This document shows positions 1-8,692 of a stretch of DNA of 64,000 nt, in pieces. The notes under the pieces are model-generated. The model had not been told where the DNA came from and did not search any database. It worked only from the letters and a program-made list of their open reading frames with translations. The stretch spans positions 7,316,001-7,380,000 of the forward strand of contig NZ_CP036401.1 of the NCBI RefSeq assembly GCF_004322755.1, read 5' to 3'. A program made the position numbers and the translations under genes. Source of the DNA: Pseudoduganella albidiflava. GTDB taxonomy: Bacteria; Pseudomonadota; Gammaproteobacteria; Burkholderiales; Burkholderiaceae_D. Numbering within the stretch: the stretch's first letter is position 1; the number at the start of each line of letters is the position of its first letter.

Positions 1-1011
1 GACCTGACGCATGGCTACGGCGCGCTGGAGTCGCGCCACGGTATCCGCATCGTGCGCGACAGCGCCACCGGCATCGACATCGACAAGCGCACGGTGACAC
101 TGGCCAGCGGCGACCGGCTGGCCTACGACCGCCTGATCGTTGCGCCCGGCATCGAGTTCCTGTTCGGCGAGCTGCCGGGGATGACGGCCGACGGCCCGAT
201 CCTGCATGCGTGGAAGGCGGGGGCGCAGACCGTCGCGCTGCGCGCCCGGCTGGAAGCCATGCCGGACGGCGGCGTGTACGCGCTGACCGTGCCGCCAGCG
301 CCCTACCGCTGCCCGCCCGGCCCCTATGAACGGGCATGCCAGGTGGCGCATTACTTCAGCCGCCACAAGCCGCGCGCGAAAGTCCTGCTGCTCGACGCGA
401 ACGAGGACGTGGTGTCGAAAGGGCCGCTGTTCAAGAAAATCTGGAAGGAACGGTATGGCGGCATCGTCGAGTACCGGCCCGGCTTTCGCACGGTGGAAAT
501 CGATGCGGCCGGCAGAACCGCCATCTCGGAACTGGGTGAAAAGGTGCAGGCGGATGTGCTGAACGTGATTCCACCGCATCGCGCCGGCGCGATCGCCTCG
601 GGTGCCGGCCTCGCCAACGTGAACGGGCGCTGGTGCGAAGTCGATTTTCTCACGTTCGAATCGGCGCGGGCGCCCAACGTGCACGTGATCGGCGACGCGA
701 TCCAGACCGCGCCGCTGATGCCCAAGTCGGCCCACATGACAAACCAGCACGCCAAGGTCTGCGCCGCCGCGGTGGTGGACTTGCTGGCCGGCCGCGCGCC
801 GAATCCCGCGCCGGTGCTGACCAACACCTGCTACAGCTTCGTGTCGGACCGGGACGTGATCCATGTCGCGTCGGTCCATGCCTGGGATGCGGCGAAGAAG
901 ACGCTGCTGGTGGTGCCGGGATCCGGCGGCCTGTCGAAAGAAGCGAACGCGCTGGAGGGCGCGTATGCCGAGAGCTGGGCCGCCACTATCTGGGCCGACA
1001 CGCTGGGGTGA
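1..1011 (+). CDS. FAD-dependent oxidoreductase of the flavocytochrome c sulfide dehydrogenase type (5' end missing)
   Basis: The reading frame is open from the first base, so the true start lies upstream and this is the C-terminal part of the protein. Visible features are YDRLIVAPG (the second strand of a pyridine-nucleotide/FAD fold), the PYRCPPGPYERA segment typical of the flavoprotein subunit of flavocytochrome c sulfide dehydrogenase, an NVHVIGDAI FAD-binding end motif, and a C-terminal domain beginning NTCYSFVS that matches the FCSD flavin-binding domain. Proteins of this family pass electrons from sulfide or related donors to a cytochrome c in the periplasm. No partner cytochrome gene is inside the window; it could lie upstream. 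The substrate cannot be read from sequence. The family call is fairly firm, the sulfide specificity is not. Confidence 0.8.
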   Translation, partial: DLTHGYGALESRHGIRIVRDSATGIDIDKRTVTLASGDRLAYDRLIVAPGIEFLFGELPGMTADGPILHAWKAGAQTVALRARLEAMPDGGVYALTVPPAPYRCPPGPYERACQVAHYFSRHKPRAKVLLLDANEDVVSKGPLFKKIWKERYGGIVEYRPGFRTVEIDAAGRTAISELGEKVQADVLNVIPPHRAGAIASGAGLANVNGRWCEVDFLTFESARAPNVHVIGDAIQTAPLMPKSAHMTNQHAKVCAAAVVDLLAGRAPNPAPVLTNTCYSFVSDRDVIHVASVHAWDAAKKTLLVVPGSGGLSKEANALEGAYAESWAATIWADTLG

Positions 1012-1038
1012 CCGGCGGCAGGCGCGGTGTGGCTTGGG

Positions 1039-1044
1039 TATAAT
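1039..1044 (+). promoter_or_regulatory. -10 element (TATAAT) ahead of the YgjV-like gene
   Basis: A perfect TATAAT lies 29 nt before the ATG at 1073, after the flavoprotein gene has ended. No good -35 hexamer is seen at the usual spacing, so the promoter call is only moderately supported. Confidence 0.4.
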
Positions 1045-1072
1045 CGCCAGCCGCTTTTCACTTCCTGTTTCA

Positions 1073-1585
1073 ATGTCCATCGACTGGTTCTCTCCGGCGC
1101 AATGCGTCGGCTACGTTGCGTTCGTGCTCGGCGTCGGCTCCTTCCTGCAGACCGACGACCGCCGCTTCAAGTTGTTCATGGCCGGCGAATGCCTGGCCTA
1201 CGTGGTCCACTTCACGCTGCTCGGCAACCCGACCGCCGTGGCCAGTTCGACGATGTCGCTATTGCGGTCCCTGCTGGCACTGCGCACCCGCTCCGTGTGG
1301 GTCGCCCTGGCGGTGGTGGCGATCAATATCTGTCTCGGCCTGTATTTCGCGAAGCAGCCCAGCGACTGGCTGCCACTGGGCGCTTCGTGCCTGGGTACGC
1401 TGGCGCTGTTCCTGCTGGAGGGCATTCCGATGCGGCTGGTGATGCTGGTCGGGACCATCTTCTGGATCGCCAATAACGTGATTTCCGGCTCGATCGGGGG
1501 CACGGCGCTGGAAGTGGTGATCGCCGTGGTCAACCTGGTCACCATTGCGCGGATGGTGCGGCAAAGGGCGGCGGCAAGCGCCTGA
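1073..1585 (+). CDS. YgjV-like inner membrane protein
   Basis: A 170-residue, very hydrophobic protein with about five predicted membrane segments and almost no soluble domain. Its length and pattern, starting IDWFSPAQCVGYVAFVLG and followed by repeated small hydrophobic helices, fit the bacterial inner membrane protein family Imp-YgjV, whose function is unknown. The frame stays open far upstream into the preceding gene, but the ATG at 1073 is preferred because it starts directly before the first membrane helix and sits just after a TATAAT box. The gene stands alone between the flavoprotein gene and the T6SS island. A short imperfect inverted repeat around 1603-1622, after the stop, may end transcription. 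Confidence 0.7.
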   Translation: MSIDWFSPAQCVGYVAFVLGVGSFLQTDDRRFKLFMAGECLAYVVHFTLLGNPTAVASSTMSLLRSLLALRTRSVWVALAVVAINICLGLYFAKQPSDWLPLGASCLGTLALFLLEGIPMRLVMLVGTIFWIANNVISGSIGGTALEVVIAVVNLVTIARMVRQRAAASA

Positions 1586-1669
1586 TACCCTTCTTCATGT
1601 TGCCTGGCGTCAATGAGCGTCAGGAACTGCTGTGTAAATATTGCTTCTCGTTATTAACGGGAGGCAAAC

Positions 1670-3373
1670 ATGGACAGGCTTCTTCAGCAGCGCCCCGGCC
1701 TGGCTGACACACTGGCACCGATGCCGGACCCGGTAGCCGGCCGGCCGATGCAAGCGGCATCGTTCCGCAATGCCGACGCCTGGCTACCGGGCGCGTTGCG
1801 GCACAGTCCACCGCCCGCACTGCCATCCTGCTCCGTGGTGCAGGTGGAAAGTGCCGGCAATCGCCCCCTCGTCACGATCCCGCGTGGCACCGAGCTGACC
1901 ACGAAGGCGCAGCCGGCGTGCCGCTTCCGCACCATCTACGACGTGGCGGTCGCACCCCTCGCGATTGCCACCGCCCGCTTCGTGCCGTGCGTGGACATGC
2001 CTCCCACGCTGGGCGTGCCTGCCGGCGCGGCGTGTGCGATCGTCATCGCCATCGAAAGCACCGATCCCGCCATCGCGCTCGATGACGCCGCGGCCGGCCC
2101 GATACGGCTGTTCATCGATGCCGACCCGGCCACCCGCGCGGCGCTGCACGATGCGCTGTTCACGCGCACGCTGTGCACCTGCGTGCAGGCGGGCCGCCAG
2201 TGGACCCAGCTGGCAGCGCTGCCGTTCGCGCCGGTGGGCTGTGCCGCTGACGAGGCACTGCTGCCTGCAGCGGCCGACCGGCAGCCAGTCGGCCCTTCGC
2301 CACGCGAGCGCCATGGCCTGCGCCTGCTGGCGGAGTACTTCGCGTTTCCCGAAAAATTCGACTTCTTCGATATCGATCTGGCACCCGCGCTGGCGCGCTG
2401 CCCGGCCGGCACGCTCCGACTGGTGCTTCACGTACTCCTGCCCGCGTTGCCCAGTGCCGGCTCGCTGCAATCGCTGGCGCCATCGATGTTGCGGCTCGGC
2501 TGTACACCGGTCGTCAACCTGTTTTCCCGCGCCGCCGAGCCGCTGCCGATCGCGGCGCAGCGCAACACGTATCCGCTGCGGGCCTTCCCGCTGGCGGAGG
2601 CGGATGCATCGTTGTACAGCGTGGATGCCGTCACGCTGCTGCAAGCCGCCGGCGACGCTGGCCTGGCCATTGAACTGCCCCGCTTCGTAGCACTGCGCCG
2701 CGTCCAGGCCGACCGGTACTGGCTGGTGCGGCATGCCGGCACCGCCGGCGGACCGGAAGCCACGATCTCGTTCGTCGACAGCGAACAGCGCCCGCTGGCG
2801 CTGCGCGGCGGCACCGTGGCCGTGCAGCTGACCTGCACGAATGGCGACGCGCCCGCGAGCCTGCCGATCGGGCGTCCCGACGGCGACCTGACCGGGAGTG
2901 GTGCCGCCGGTCGCTATCCGGCGCGATTCCTGCGGCGGCCTTCCACGTCATCCTCGCCTGCGAGCCAGCATGGCCGCGCGTGGCGTCACTCTGCTGCCCA
3001 CGCTTCGGGAGATGGCGCATCTACGCAGGCTGCGTTGCCGGCGCTGCTGGCCCTGCTGCGGCTCCACGCGCCCGCCGACAGCGCCGCCGTGCAGCGGCAA
3101 CTGGCCGGCATCGTAAGCCTTGATCAGCGCGCCGTGAAAGCCTGGCTGCGGTTTCCGCAGGGCGCCGCGTACATGCACGGCACCGAGGTGAGGCTGGCGG
3201 TCGACGTGGCGGCTTTCGACCGGAGCAGCGTGTTCGTGTTCGCGCAGGTGATGGAGTGGTTGTTTGCCGGCTATGCGGGGGAGGAGGGTTTTACGCGGCT
3301 GGTGGTGGTGGACCTGGCCGGGCGGGAGCTGGTGCGGTGTGCGGCACGGGCGGGTGGTGTGCTGCCGGTTTGA
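1670..3373 (+). CDS. TssF-like T6SS baseplate protein, copy 1, altered N-terminus
   Basis: A 567-residue protein clearly paralogous to the next gene. Shared landmarks are PSCSVV near residue 52, TIPRGTEL, CRFRTIYDV, LLAEYFAFPEKFDFFDIDL and the LRLGCTPVVNLFSRAAEP segment, all typical of the T6SS baseplate wedge protein TssF (ImpG/VasA). What is missing is the usual TssF N-terminal helical region (the YFEREI...DPxxERI...AQISRKLD pattern seen in copy 2), replaced here by about 50 unrelated Pro/Ala-rich residues. The start is well supported by GGGAGG seven bases before the ATG. The gene is G+C-rich like the chromosome and leads a run of T6SS genes. Either it is a specialised TssF partner of the downstream VgrG, or a decaying copy. 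Confidence 0.75.
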   Translation: MDRLLQQRPGLADTLAPMPDPVAGRPMQAASFRNADAWLPGALRHSPPPALPSCSVVQVESAGNRPLVTIPRGTELTTKAQPACRFRTIYDVAVAPLAIATARFVPCVDMPPTLGVPAGAACAIVIAIESTDPAIALDDAAAGPIRLFIDADPATRAALHDALFTRTLCTCVQAGRQWTQLAALPFAPVGCAADEALLPAAADRQPVGPSPRERHGLRLLAEYFAFPEKFDFFDIDLAPALARCPAGTLRLVLHVLLPALPSAGSLQSLAPSMLRLGCTPVVNLFSRAAEPLPIAAQRNTYPLRAFPLAEADASLYSVDAVTLLQAAGDAGLAIELPRFVALRRVQADRYWLVRHAGTAGGPEATISFVDSEQRPLALRGGTVAVQLTCTNGDAPASLPIGRPDGDLTGSGAAGRYPARFLRRPSTSSSPASQHGRAWRHSAAHASGDGASTQAALPALLALLRLHAPADSAAVQRQLAGIVSLDQRAVKAWLRFPQGAAYMHGTEVRLAVDVAAFDRSSVFVFAQVMEWLFAGYAGEEGFTRLVVVDLAGRELVRCAARAGGVLPV

Positions 3374-3417
3374 CCGGTCGGCAAGGCATCTTACGAAGTC
3401 ATTTTTTACGGTGGATC

Positions 3418-5205
3418 ATGGACAAACTTGTTCCTTACTTCGAGCGGGAGATAGGCATCCTGCGTCATCACATGGACGACCTGGTTCGGCGCGACCCCGC
3501 AACAGCCGCCAGGATAGGGCTTGCGGGTGAGCTTGGCGCCGATCCCGGCCACGAGCGGATCATGCAAGGCACCGCTTTGCTGAGCGCGCAGATTTCACGC
3601 AAGCTCGACTATTACCACACACGGTTGACGAACGATCTCCTGGCCATTCTGGGACCGTACTACCTCAGTCCTGTGCCGTCATGTTCTGTCGTCCACGTGG
3701 AACCTGCGGAGAAGCGTGGTATCCCCACCATCCCGCGGGGCACGGAACTGAGCACAATGACAGGTCCCACATGCCGGTTCCGCACCGTCTACGATGTCGA
3801 TAGTCCGGCGGTGACGCTTACCGCCAGCTATACGGCTCATATCGAAGCCCCGCTTTCGCTTGGCCTGCCAGCCAATGCGGGCGGCGCGATCAAAATCACG
3901 ATCGACAGCGCCGATCAAGGCATATCCCTGGCGGAAGCGGTAACCGGTTCGGTGCGCGTATGTATCGATACCGATGCGGTCACACGTGCAGCGCTGTACG
4001 ACACGCTGTTTGCACGCACCGTGTGCGCCTGCGTGGAGGCAGAGCAGCAATGGCACAAGCTGCCGGACGTGCCGTTGGCTTCAGTGGGCTTTCATGACAG
4101 GGAAGCGTTGCTGCCGACACCGCAGCGACAGGACGACAGCCTGCGTTTGCTGACCGAGTATTTCGCCTGCCCGGAAAAATTCGAATTCTTCGATATCGAC
4201 TTGGACCCGGTGCTCGCCAAATGCCGGCCGAATGTACAGCGGGTGGTGCTGCACCTGCTGACCCAGGACTTGCACCAGACGTCGACGCCGCGTCTGCTGC
4301 GCTCCTTGCCGGCAACCGCACTGCGGCTCGGCTGTACACCCATTATCAACATGTTCACGCGGATGGCAGATCCTATCCGCGTGCAGGCCGGTCACATAGC
4401 GTATCGAATCAGCTTGCCGCCGATGAAAGATGCGCCTTGCATTATCTATGGTGTGGACGGCATGAAACTACTGCGCACCGGGCAGGAAGGCAGTGCGGCG
4501 ATCGACATGGCACCCTCCCTGCGCCGATCATCCGCGTTGGAAAAACACTGCTGGCTTTTCAAGCTGGCTGACCCTACCGGTGGAACAGAAGCTGAGGTGT
4601 CATTCGTCGACGACCGGCATCGTCCGCTTGAACTGCTGGAAGGAACGGTAAAAGCGCAGCTCACCTGCACGAATGGCGAGTTGCCGTCGAAACTGCCTGC
4701 CGGTGCGGCTGAGGGCGACCTGCGCGGAGACAAGCTGGCTGCCGGCTACCGGATTCGCCTGCTGGATACGCCGACAAGGCCGCTTGTACTGGCAGACCAG
4801 CCAGATTCTCATTTCGACGTAGTCGCCGTCATCAGCGCGAATCACCGGAGCGTGGCCCAGTGGGACTTGTCCGTCTTGCAGGAGCTGTTGCGGATGCACG
4901 CGCGGCCCGAATGCGCGATAACGGAACGCCAGATTGCCGGCATTGTCGGGCTGGAGCGGCGCGAGAGGAACGAATGGCTGCCGAATGACTACGGTGCCTC
5001 GCTGGCATATGGATACCAGATATGCCTGACGATCGACGAGGCGGCATTCACCCATCGCAGCATTCATGCCTTTGCAGAGGTAATGGATCGCGTCTTCGGT
5101 TATTACACACCGCGCGGAAACTTCACCCGCCTGATCGTGCAGGCAAAGGATGGCCGGGAACTGGTGTGCTGTGACCAGCGCCCGGGCGGTCAATCCCCCG
5201 CTTAG
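3418..5205 (+). CDS. tssF: T6SS baseplate subunit TssF, copy 2
   Basis: A 595-residue protein of normal TssF length. It begins with the classic N-terminus (MDKLVPYFEREIGILR, then DPGHERIMQGTALLSAQISR), followed by PSCSVV near residue 97, TIPRGTEL, CRFRTVYDV and LLTEYFACPEKFEFFDIDL. TssF joins TssK, TssG and TssE to form the T6SS baseplate wedge that seats VgrG. The ATG at 3418 is chosen because the TssF N-terminus starts exactly there, although the frame is open further upstream. It begins 44 nt after copy 1 and ends 8 nt before vgrG. No tssE, tssG, tssK, sheath or membrane-complex gene is in the window, so it must work with a main T6SS cluster elsewhere. Confidence 0.85.
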   Translation: MDKLVPYFEREIGILRHHMDDLVRRDPATAARIGLAGELGADPGHERIMQGTALLSAQISRKLDYYHTRLTNDLLAILGPYYLSPVPSCSVVHVEPAEKRGIPTIPRGTELSTMTGPTCRFRTVYDVDSPAVTLTASYTAHIEAPLSLGLPANAGGAIKITIDSADQGISLAEAVTGSVRVCIDTDAVTRAALYDTLFARTVCACVEAEQQWHKLPDVPLASVGFHDREALLPTPQRQDDSLRLLTEYFACPEKFEFFDIDLDPVLAKCRPNVQRVVLHLLTQDLHQTSTPRLLRSLPATALRLGCTPIINMFTRMADPIRVQAGHIAYRISLPPMKDAPCIIYGVDGMKLLRTGQEGSAAIDMAPSLRRSSALEKHCWLFKLADPTGGTEAEVSFVDDRHRPLELLEGTVKAQLTCTNGELPSKLPAGAAEGDLRGDKLAAGYRIRLLDTPTRPLVLADQPDSHFDVVAVISANHRSVAQWDLSVLQELLRMHARPECAITERQIAGIVGLERRERNEWLPNDYGASLAYGYQICLTIDEAAFTHRSIHAFAEVMDRVFGYYTPRGNFTRLIVQAKDGRELVCCDQRPGGQSPA

Positions 5206-5213
5206 GAGACCCC

Positions 5214-7808
5214 ATGGAACTCTTGAACGCATTCGTCAATTTCCTGGTCGCCCACCGCGACCTCGTGACCGCGAATCGGCCGGTACGGCTGCGCCTCGAT
5301 CATCCGAGCATGATGATGGAAGACGTGTTGCTGCCACAGCGCGTGGAAGGCCACGAATCGCTGTGCGGCGGATTTGAATACCGGGTGCTTTGCGTGGCGC
5401 TGGATGCCCGGCTGCCGCTGAAGGAATTCATCGCACTGCCCGCCGCGATCGACATCGTGAACGACTTCGGCAAGCTGCGGACCGTATGCGGCGTGGTCAC
5501 CGAAGCCCGGGCGGGTGACAGCGATGGCGGCCTGGCCAGTTATCAGCTTGTCATCCGCGACATGCTGGCGGTGATGGAAAAACGCATCAATACCCGTGTA
5601 TTCCGGCAGCGGGATGAGGTGCAAATCCTGCAAACGATGTGCGAGGAATGGCAGCAGAACAATCCGGTGCTCGGACCATCCTTCGGTGTCATCACGGACA
5701 ACATCTTCGATGACATGCGTTATCCGAAGCGTGAGTTCACGATGCAGCACAACGAATCGGACGCCGCCTTCATCAGGCGCATCCTGCGCCGGCGCGGCAT
5801 CTCGTGGGTTTTCGAACCCGACAAGAGCAAGCCTTATCCGGCCCATCGGATGCGCCTGTTGAACCGCTACGAAAGCGTGGGGGAAAACGCCGCTGGCACG
5901 GTGCGCTACCACCGCGACGCGCCCACGGAAGAGCGCGACAGCATTACCGCCTGGACCGCCGTGCGCACGCTGCAGCCCATGTGCGCAACGCGGCACAGCT
6001 GGGATTACAAGACCCCGCGCGGGTGGAACCTGATGCAGACGGAATCGCTGACCCAGATGGAGCAAGGCCCGGTGGGCAATAGCCTGCGCGCCACGCTGGA
6101 TGACTATCAGGTATGGGCGCCGCACGCTGGCGACGATAGCGAGGACTTCAAGGCGCTGGGCGAGCTGGCCATGAACCGGCACGACTTCGATACCAAGTGC
6201 TTCATGGGCGAAGGCGCGGTGCGGGACTTCCGCGCAGGGGAATATTTCGCATTGACCGGGCATCCGGAAATCGACCGCCACCAGGGGATCGACCGGGAAT
6301 TCGTCATCACCGATTTGCACCTCGCCGTACAGAACAACCTGCCGCGCGACCTTGCCGACCGCGTCGCCAGGCTGTTCGCCCGCAGCGGCTGGACCATCGA
6401 CGACCTGGGCACACGCCCGGTCAAGATGCGCTTCACGGCCGTGCGGCGCGGCGTTCCGATCGTGCCTGCCTACGACCCGGGCGTCGACCTGCCGCCGGTA
6501 CACATGCAAAGCGCGATGGTAGTCGGGCCGGAAAAGGAAGAGGTGCATTGCGACGACAAGGGGCGCGTGAAGATCCGCTTCCCCACTACGCGGGGGCCGG
6601 ACCATGCGCATGCGGCCGGTAACGGCACCACCAACACGGATCGCGATTCGGCCTGGGTTCGCGTGGCGAGCAGTTGGGCTGGTGATGGACCGGGGTACGA
6701 CCAGTGTGGCGGGGTATTCCTGCCGCGCGTGGGCAGTGAGGTGCTAGTGGCTTTTCTTGGCGGTGATCCCGACAAGCCTGTGATCGTGGGGCAGATGTAC
6801 AACCAGCGTGCCACGCCGCCAGCACTCAGCAGCCGTGGCGGCTTGCCGGGGAACCGGTATTTATCCGGAATTCGGAGCAAGGAGATCAAGGAAGGTGGAA
6901 GAGGCAACCAACTGCAGTTCGACGATACGAATGCGGAGATCAGTGCGCAGTTGGCCAGTGATCATGGGGAGTCGCAGTTGAATTTGGGGTTTCTGACGCA
7001 TCCGCGCGCCGATGGCCATGCCGACAGACGGGGCGAAGGTGCCGAGCTCGTCAGTCAACTTGCCGTCGCTGTGCGGGGTGTCGAAGGGGTCCTTGTAACG
7101 GCGGAGCAAGGTGGTGGACCGGAAGGCAAACAGTTGGATCGGACTGGCTTGATCAAGGTTGCAACCGGAATAGGGAAATTGGCGGGGCAGCTTGCAAGGC
7201 TTGCGGAGCGATTCGCAAAGGACGAGCCAATTGGCAAGGAGTTAAGTGCACTAGTCGACAAAGTGGCGAGATTCGATGAAGTCAAAGGTCGAGTGATCGC
7301 GATAAACGGCCCGGATGGCGTTCTCGCAACGAGTGGTCAGTCATTGGCGATTGGTGCTGCGATCGATATTGATCTTGTAAGCAGTGAAGAGATGCGGCTC
7401 TCCGCTGCCGGAAGCACAAGTATCCGAGCCGCCGAAGGCATCAGCGCACACGCCAACCAAGGCGGAGTCAAAGTGATTGCCACTGGAGGGAAAGTCCAGA
7501 TTCAGGCACAGAACGCTGAGCTCGAAATACTTGCTCGGAAGGTCATTGAGATCATCAGTGCGACTGACTGGATTAATCTCAAAGCCAGGAAGGGAGTACG
7601 TATCAATGGTGGCGGTAGCGAACTGGTGTTAAGTGCAGCGGGCATACAGGGTTATACCAGCGGCATTAGCGAAATGTATGCGGCGGATCATCAGACTTGG
7701 AAGGGGCAGGAGAGGAAGGTCAATTTTCCAGGGGCCGATACTTGTGCGATGCAGGCTAAAGGGGCTGCTGCAAATGGTGCGGCAACTATTCCTGTGAAGG
7801 GAAAATAA
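5214..7808 (+). CDS. vgrG: T6SS spike protein VgrG (TssI) with DUF2345 C-terminal region
   Basis: An 864-residue VgrG, the trimeric needle-tip protein of the T6SS. The N-terminal gp27-like region carries GFEYRVLCVA and the phage-tail hub pattern FTMQHNESDAAFIRRIL. The central OB-fold gp5-like region shows KGRVKIRFP and the highly conserved WVRVASSWAG...PRVGSEVLVAFLGGDPDKPVIVGQMYN. The C-terminal third holds the DUF2345 beta-helix type extension, including GIRSKEIKEG and NQLQFDDT. An AGGAG box precedes the ATG. From about 6830 on, the base composition drifts from strongly G+C-rich to more moderate values, which continues into the downstream effector genes. That suggests the C-terminal end was exchanged together with the cargo. 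No enzymatic effector domain is visible at the C-terminus; the cargo is probably the VasX-like protein. Confidence 0.93.
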   Translation: MELLNAFVNFLVAHRDLVTANRPVRLRLDHPSMMMEDVLLPQRVEGHESLCGGFEYRVLCVALDARLPLKEFIALPAAIDIVNDFGKLRTVCGVVTEARAGDSDGGLASYQLVIRDMLAVMEKRINTRVFRQRDEVQILQTMCEEWQQNNPVLGPSFGVITDNIFDDMRYPKREFTMQHNESDAAFIRRILRRRGISWVFEPDKSKPYPAHRMRLLNRYESVGENAAGTVRYHRDAPTEERDSITAWTAVRTLQPMCATRHSWDYKTPRGWNLMQTESLTQMEQGPVGNSLRATLDDYQVWAPHAGDDSEDFKALGELAMNRHDFDTKCFMGEGAVRDFRAGEYFALTGHPEIDRHQGIDREFVITDLHLAVQNNLPRDLADRVARLFARSGWTIDDLGTRPVKMRFTAVRRGVPIVPAYDPGVDLPPVHMQSAMVVGPEKEEVHCDDKGRVKIRFPTTRGPDHAHAAGNGTTNTDRDSAWVRVASSWAGDGPGYDQCGGVFLPRVGSEVLVAFLGGDPDKPVIVGQMYNQRATPPALSSRGGLPGNRYLSGIRSKEIKEGGRGNQLQFDDTNAEISAQLASDHGESQLNLGFLTHPRADGHADRRGEGAELVSQLAVAVRGVEGVLVTAEQGGGPEGKQLDRTGLIKVATGIGKLAGQLARLAERFAKDEPIGKELSALVDKVARFDEVKGRVIAINGPDGVLATSGQSLAIGAAIDIDLVSSEEMRLSAAGSTSIRAAEGISAHANQGGVKVIATGGKVQIQAQNAELEILARKVIEIISATDWINLKARKGVRINGGGSELVLSAAGIQGYTSGISEMYAADHQTWKGQERKVNFPGADTCAMQAKGAAANGAATIPVKGK

Positions 7809-7810
7809 AT

Positions 7811-8692
7811 ATGCTCATCACTCCCGCCGAAGCGCCTTTAATCTCTACAGACCGCGGTTATCTATTACTTGAGCCGTCTAATTTGCCGACTGAATTGCAG
7901 GGTATGGTCCCCCAAATGCACCCTTGTGTACCTCAATTTTTATGGGCAGCAGAGGCGTCTATGCCTCTGTTACTAAAGCTCGACGACCTTACGCTCGAGG
8001 AAAAAGAACTCGTATTTCAGATTCTAGAACAAGAGCTAACTGAGCAATTTTCTCCAGTGGTTTGCGCGTGGTTGCAAAGCAGTATCGGTATTGAAGAGCT
8101 AGCAGATAACGTAGCTAGGCTTGTCACGGGCTATGCGAAAGATGGCGGGCAGGTAATCTGGCGCTATTACGATCCTCGCGTATTCATTCTAACGGCAAAG
8201 CTTTTCACAGATGCACAAGGGTATGCACTCTTAGGAGAGGTTGATCGCTGGACTTTTCCGTGGCGTAGGCGATGGTGGCACGTCCAACAAAGTCGGCCCT
8301 TTGTACCGTCACCTGATGACCTGGACGTTGGGTGGCCCGACACTTCACAGTGGGACCTATTGACTAAAAGCAGATCATTTTACCAAGTTCATGCACGTCT
8401 TTATCAGGAGAATTTATCGCCCGCCCAATGCATTGACGACCTTGGTTATTCCATTATGGCATTTCAAGAGTCTTCACATTTTCTGCATATGGAGAGCGAT
8501 GAGCAACGTGCAAAATATGTGCTTCTATCTACACGATATAGAGAAGTTTTTCGGACGCAGCACGAGCTGATAGAGAAATGGGGGCGGCTACGAAGGAGAG
8601 AAATTACATTACAACAAATGCTTGAAAGTATCGATCCAGAGATACTTGACTTAATGGAAGATAGGATTAAGAAGGTCGGGAGGTTTGTATGA
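7811..8692 (+). CDS. DUF4123 T6SS effector adaptor/chaperone
   Basis: A 293-residue protein of the DUF4123 (Tap/TEC) family, which binds a specific effector and loads it on VgrG before secretion. Seen in the sequence: an acidic middle region, RYYDPRVF and LGEVDRWTFPWRRRWWHV, typical of the family's core, and a long charged C-terminus. The gene follows vgrG with a 2-nt gap and overlaps the effector gene by 4 nt (ATGA), the usual order vgrG-adaptor-effector. Base composition is clearly lower in G+C than the tssF and early vgrG genes, pointing to transfer as a unit with the effector. Confidence 0.82.
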   Translation: MLITPAEAPLISTDRGYLLLEPSNLPTELQGMVPQMHPCVPQFLWAAEASMPLLLKLDDLTLEEKELVFQILEQELTEQFSPVVCAWLQSSIGIEELADNVARLVTGYAKDGGQVIWRYYDPRVFILTAKLFTDAQGYALLGEVDRWTFPWRRRWWHVQQSRPFVPSPDDLDVGWPDTSQWDLLTKSRSFYQVHARLYQENLSPAQCIDDLGYSIMAFQESSHFLHMESDEQRAKYVLLSTRYREVFRTQHELIEKWGRLRRREITLQQMLESIDPEILDLMEDRIKKVGRFV

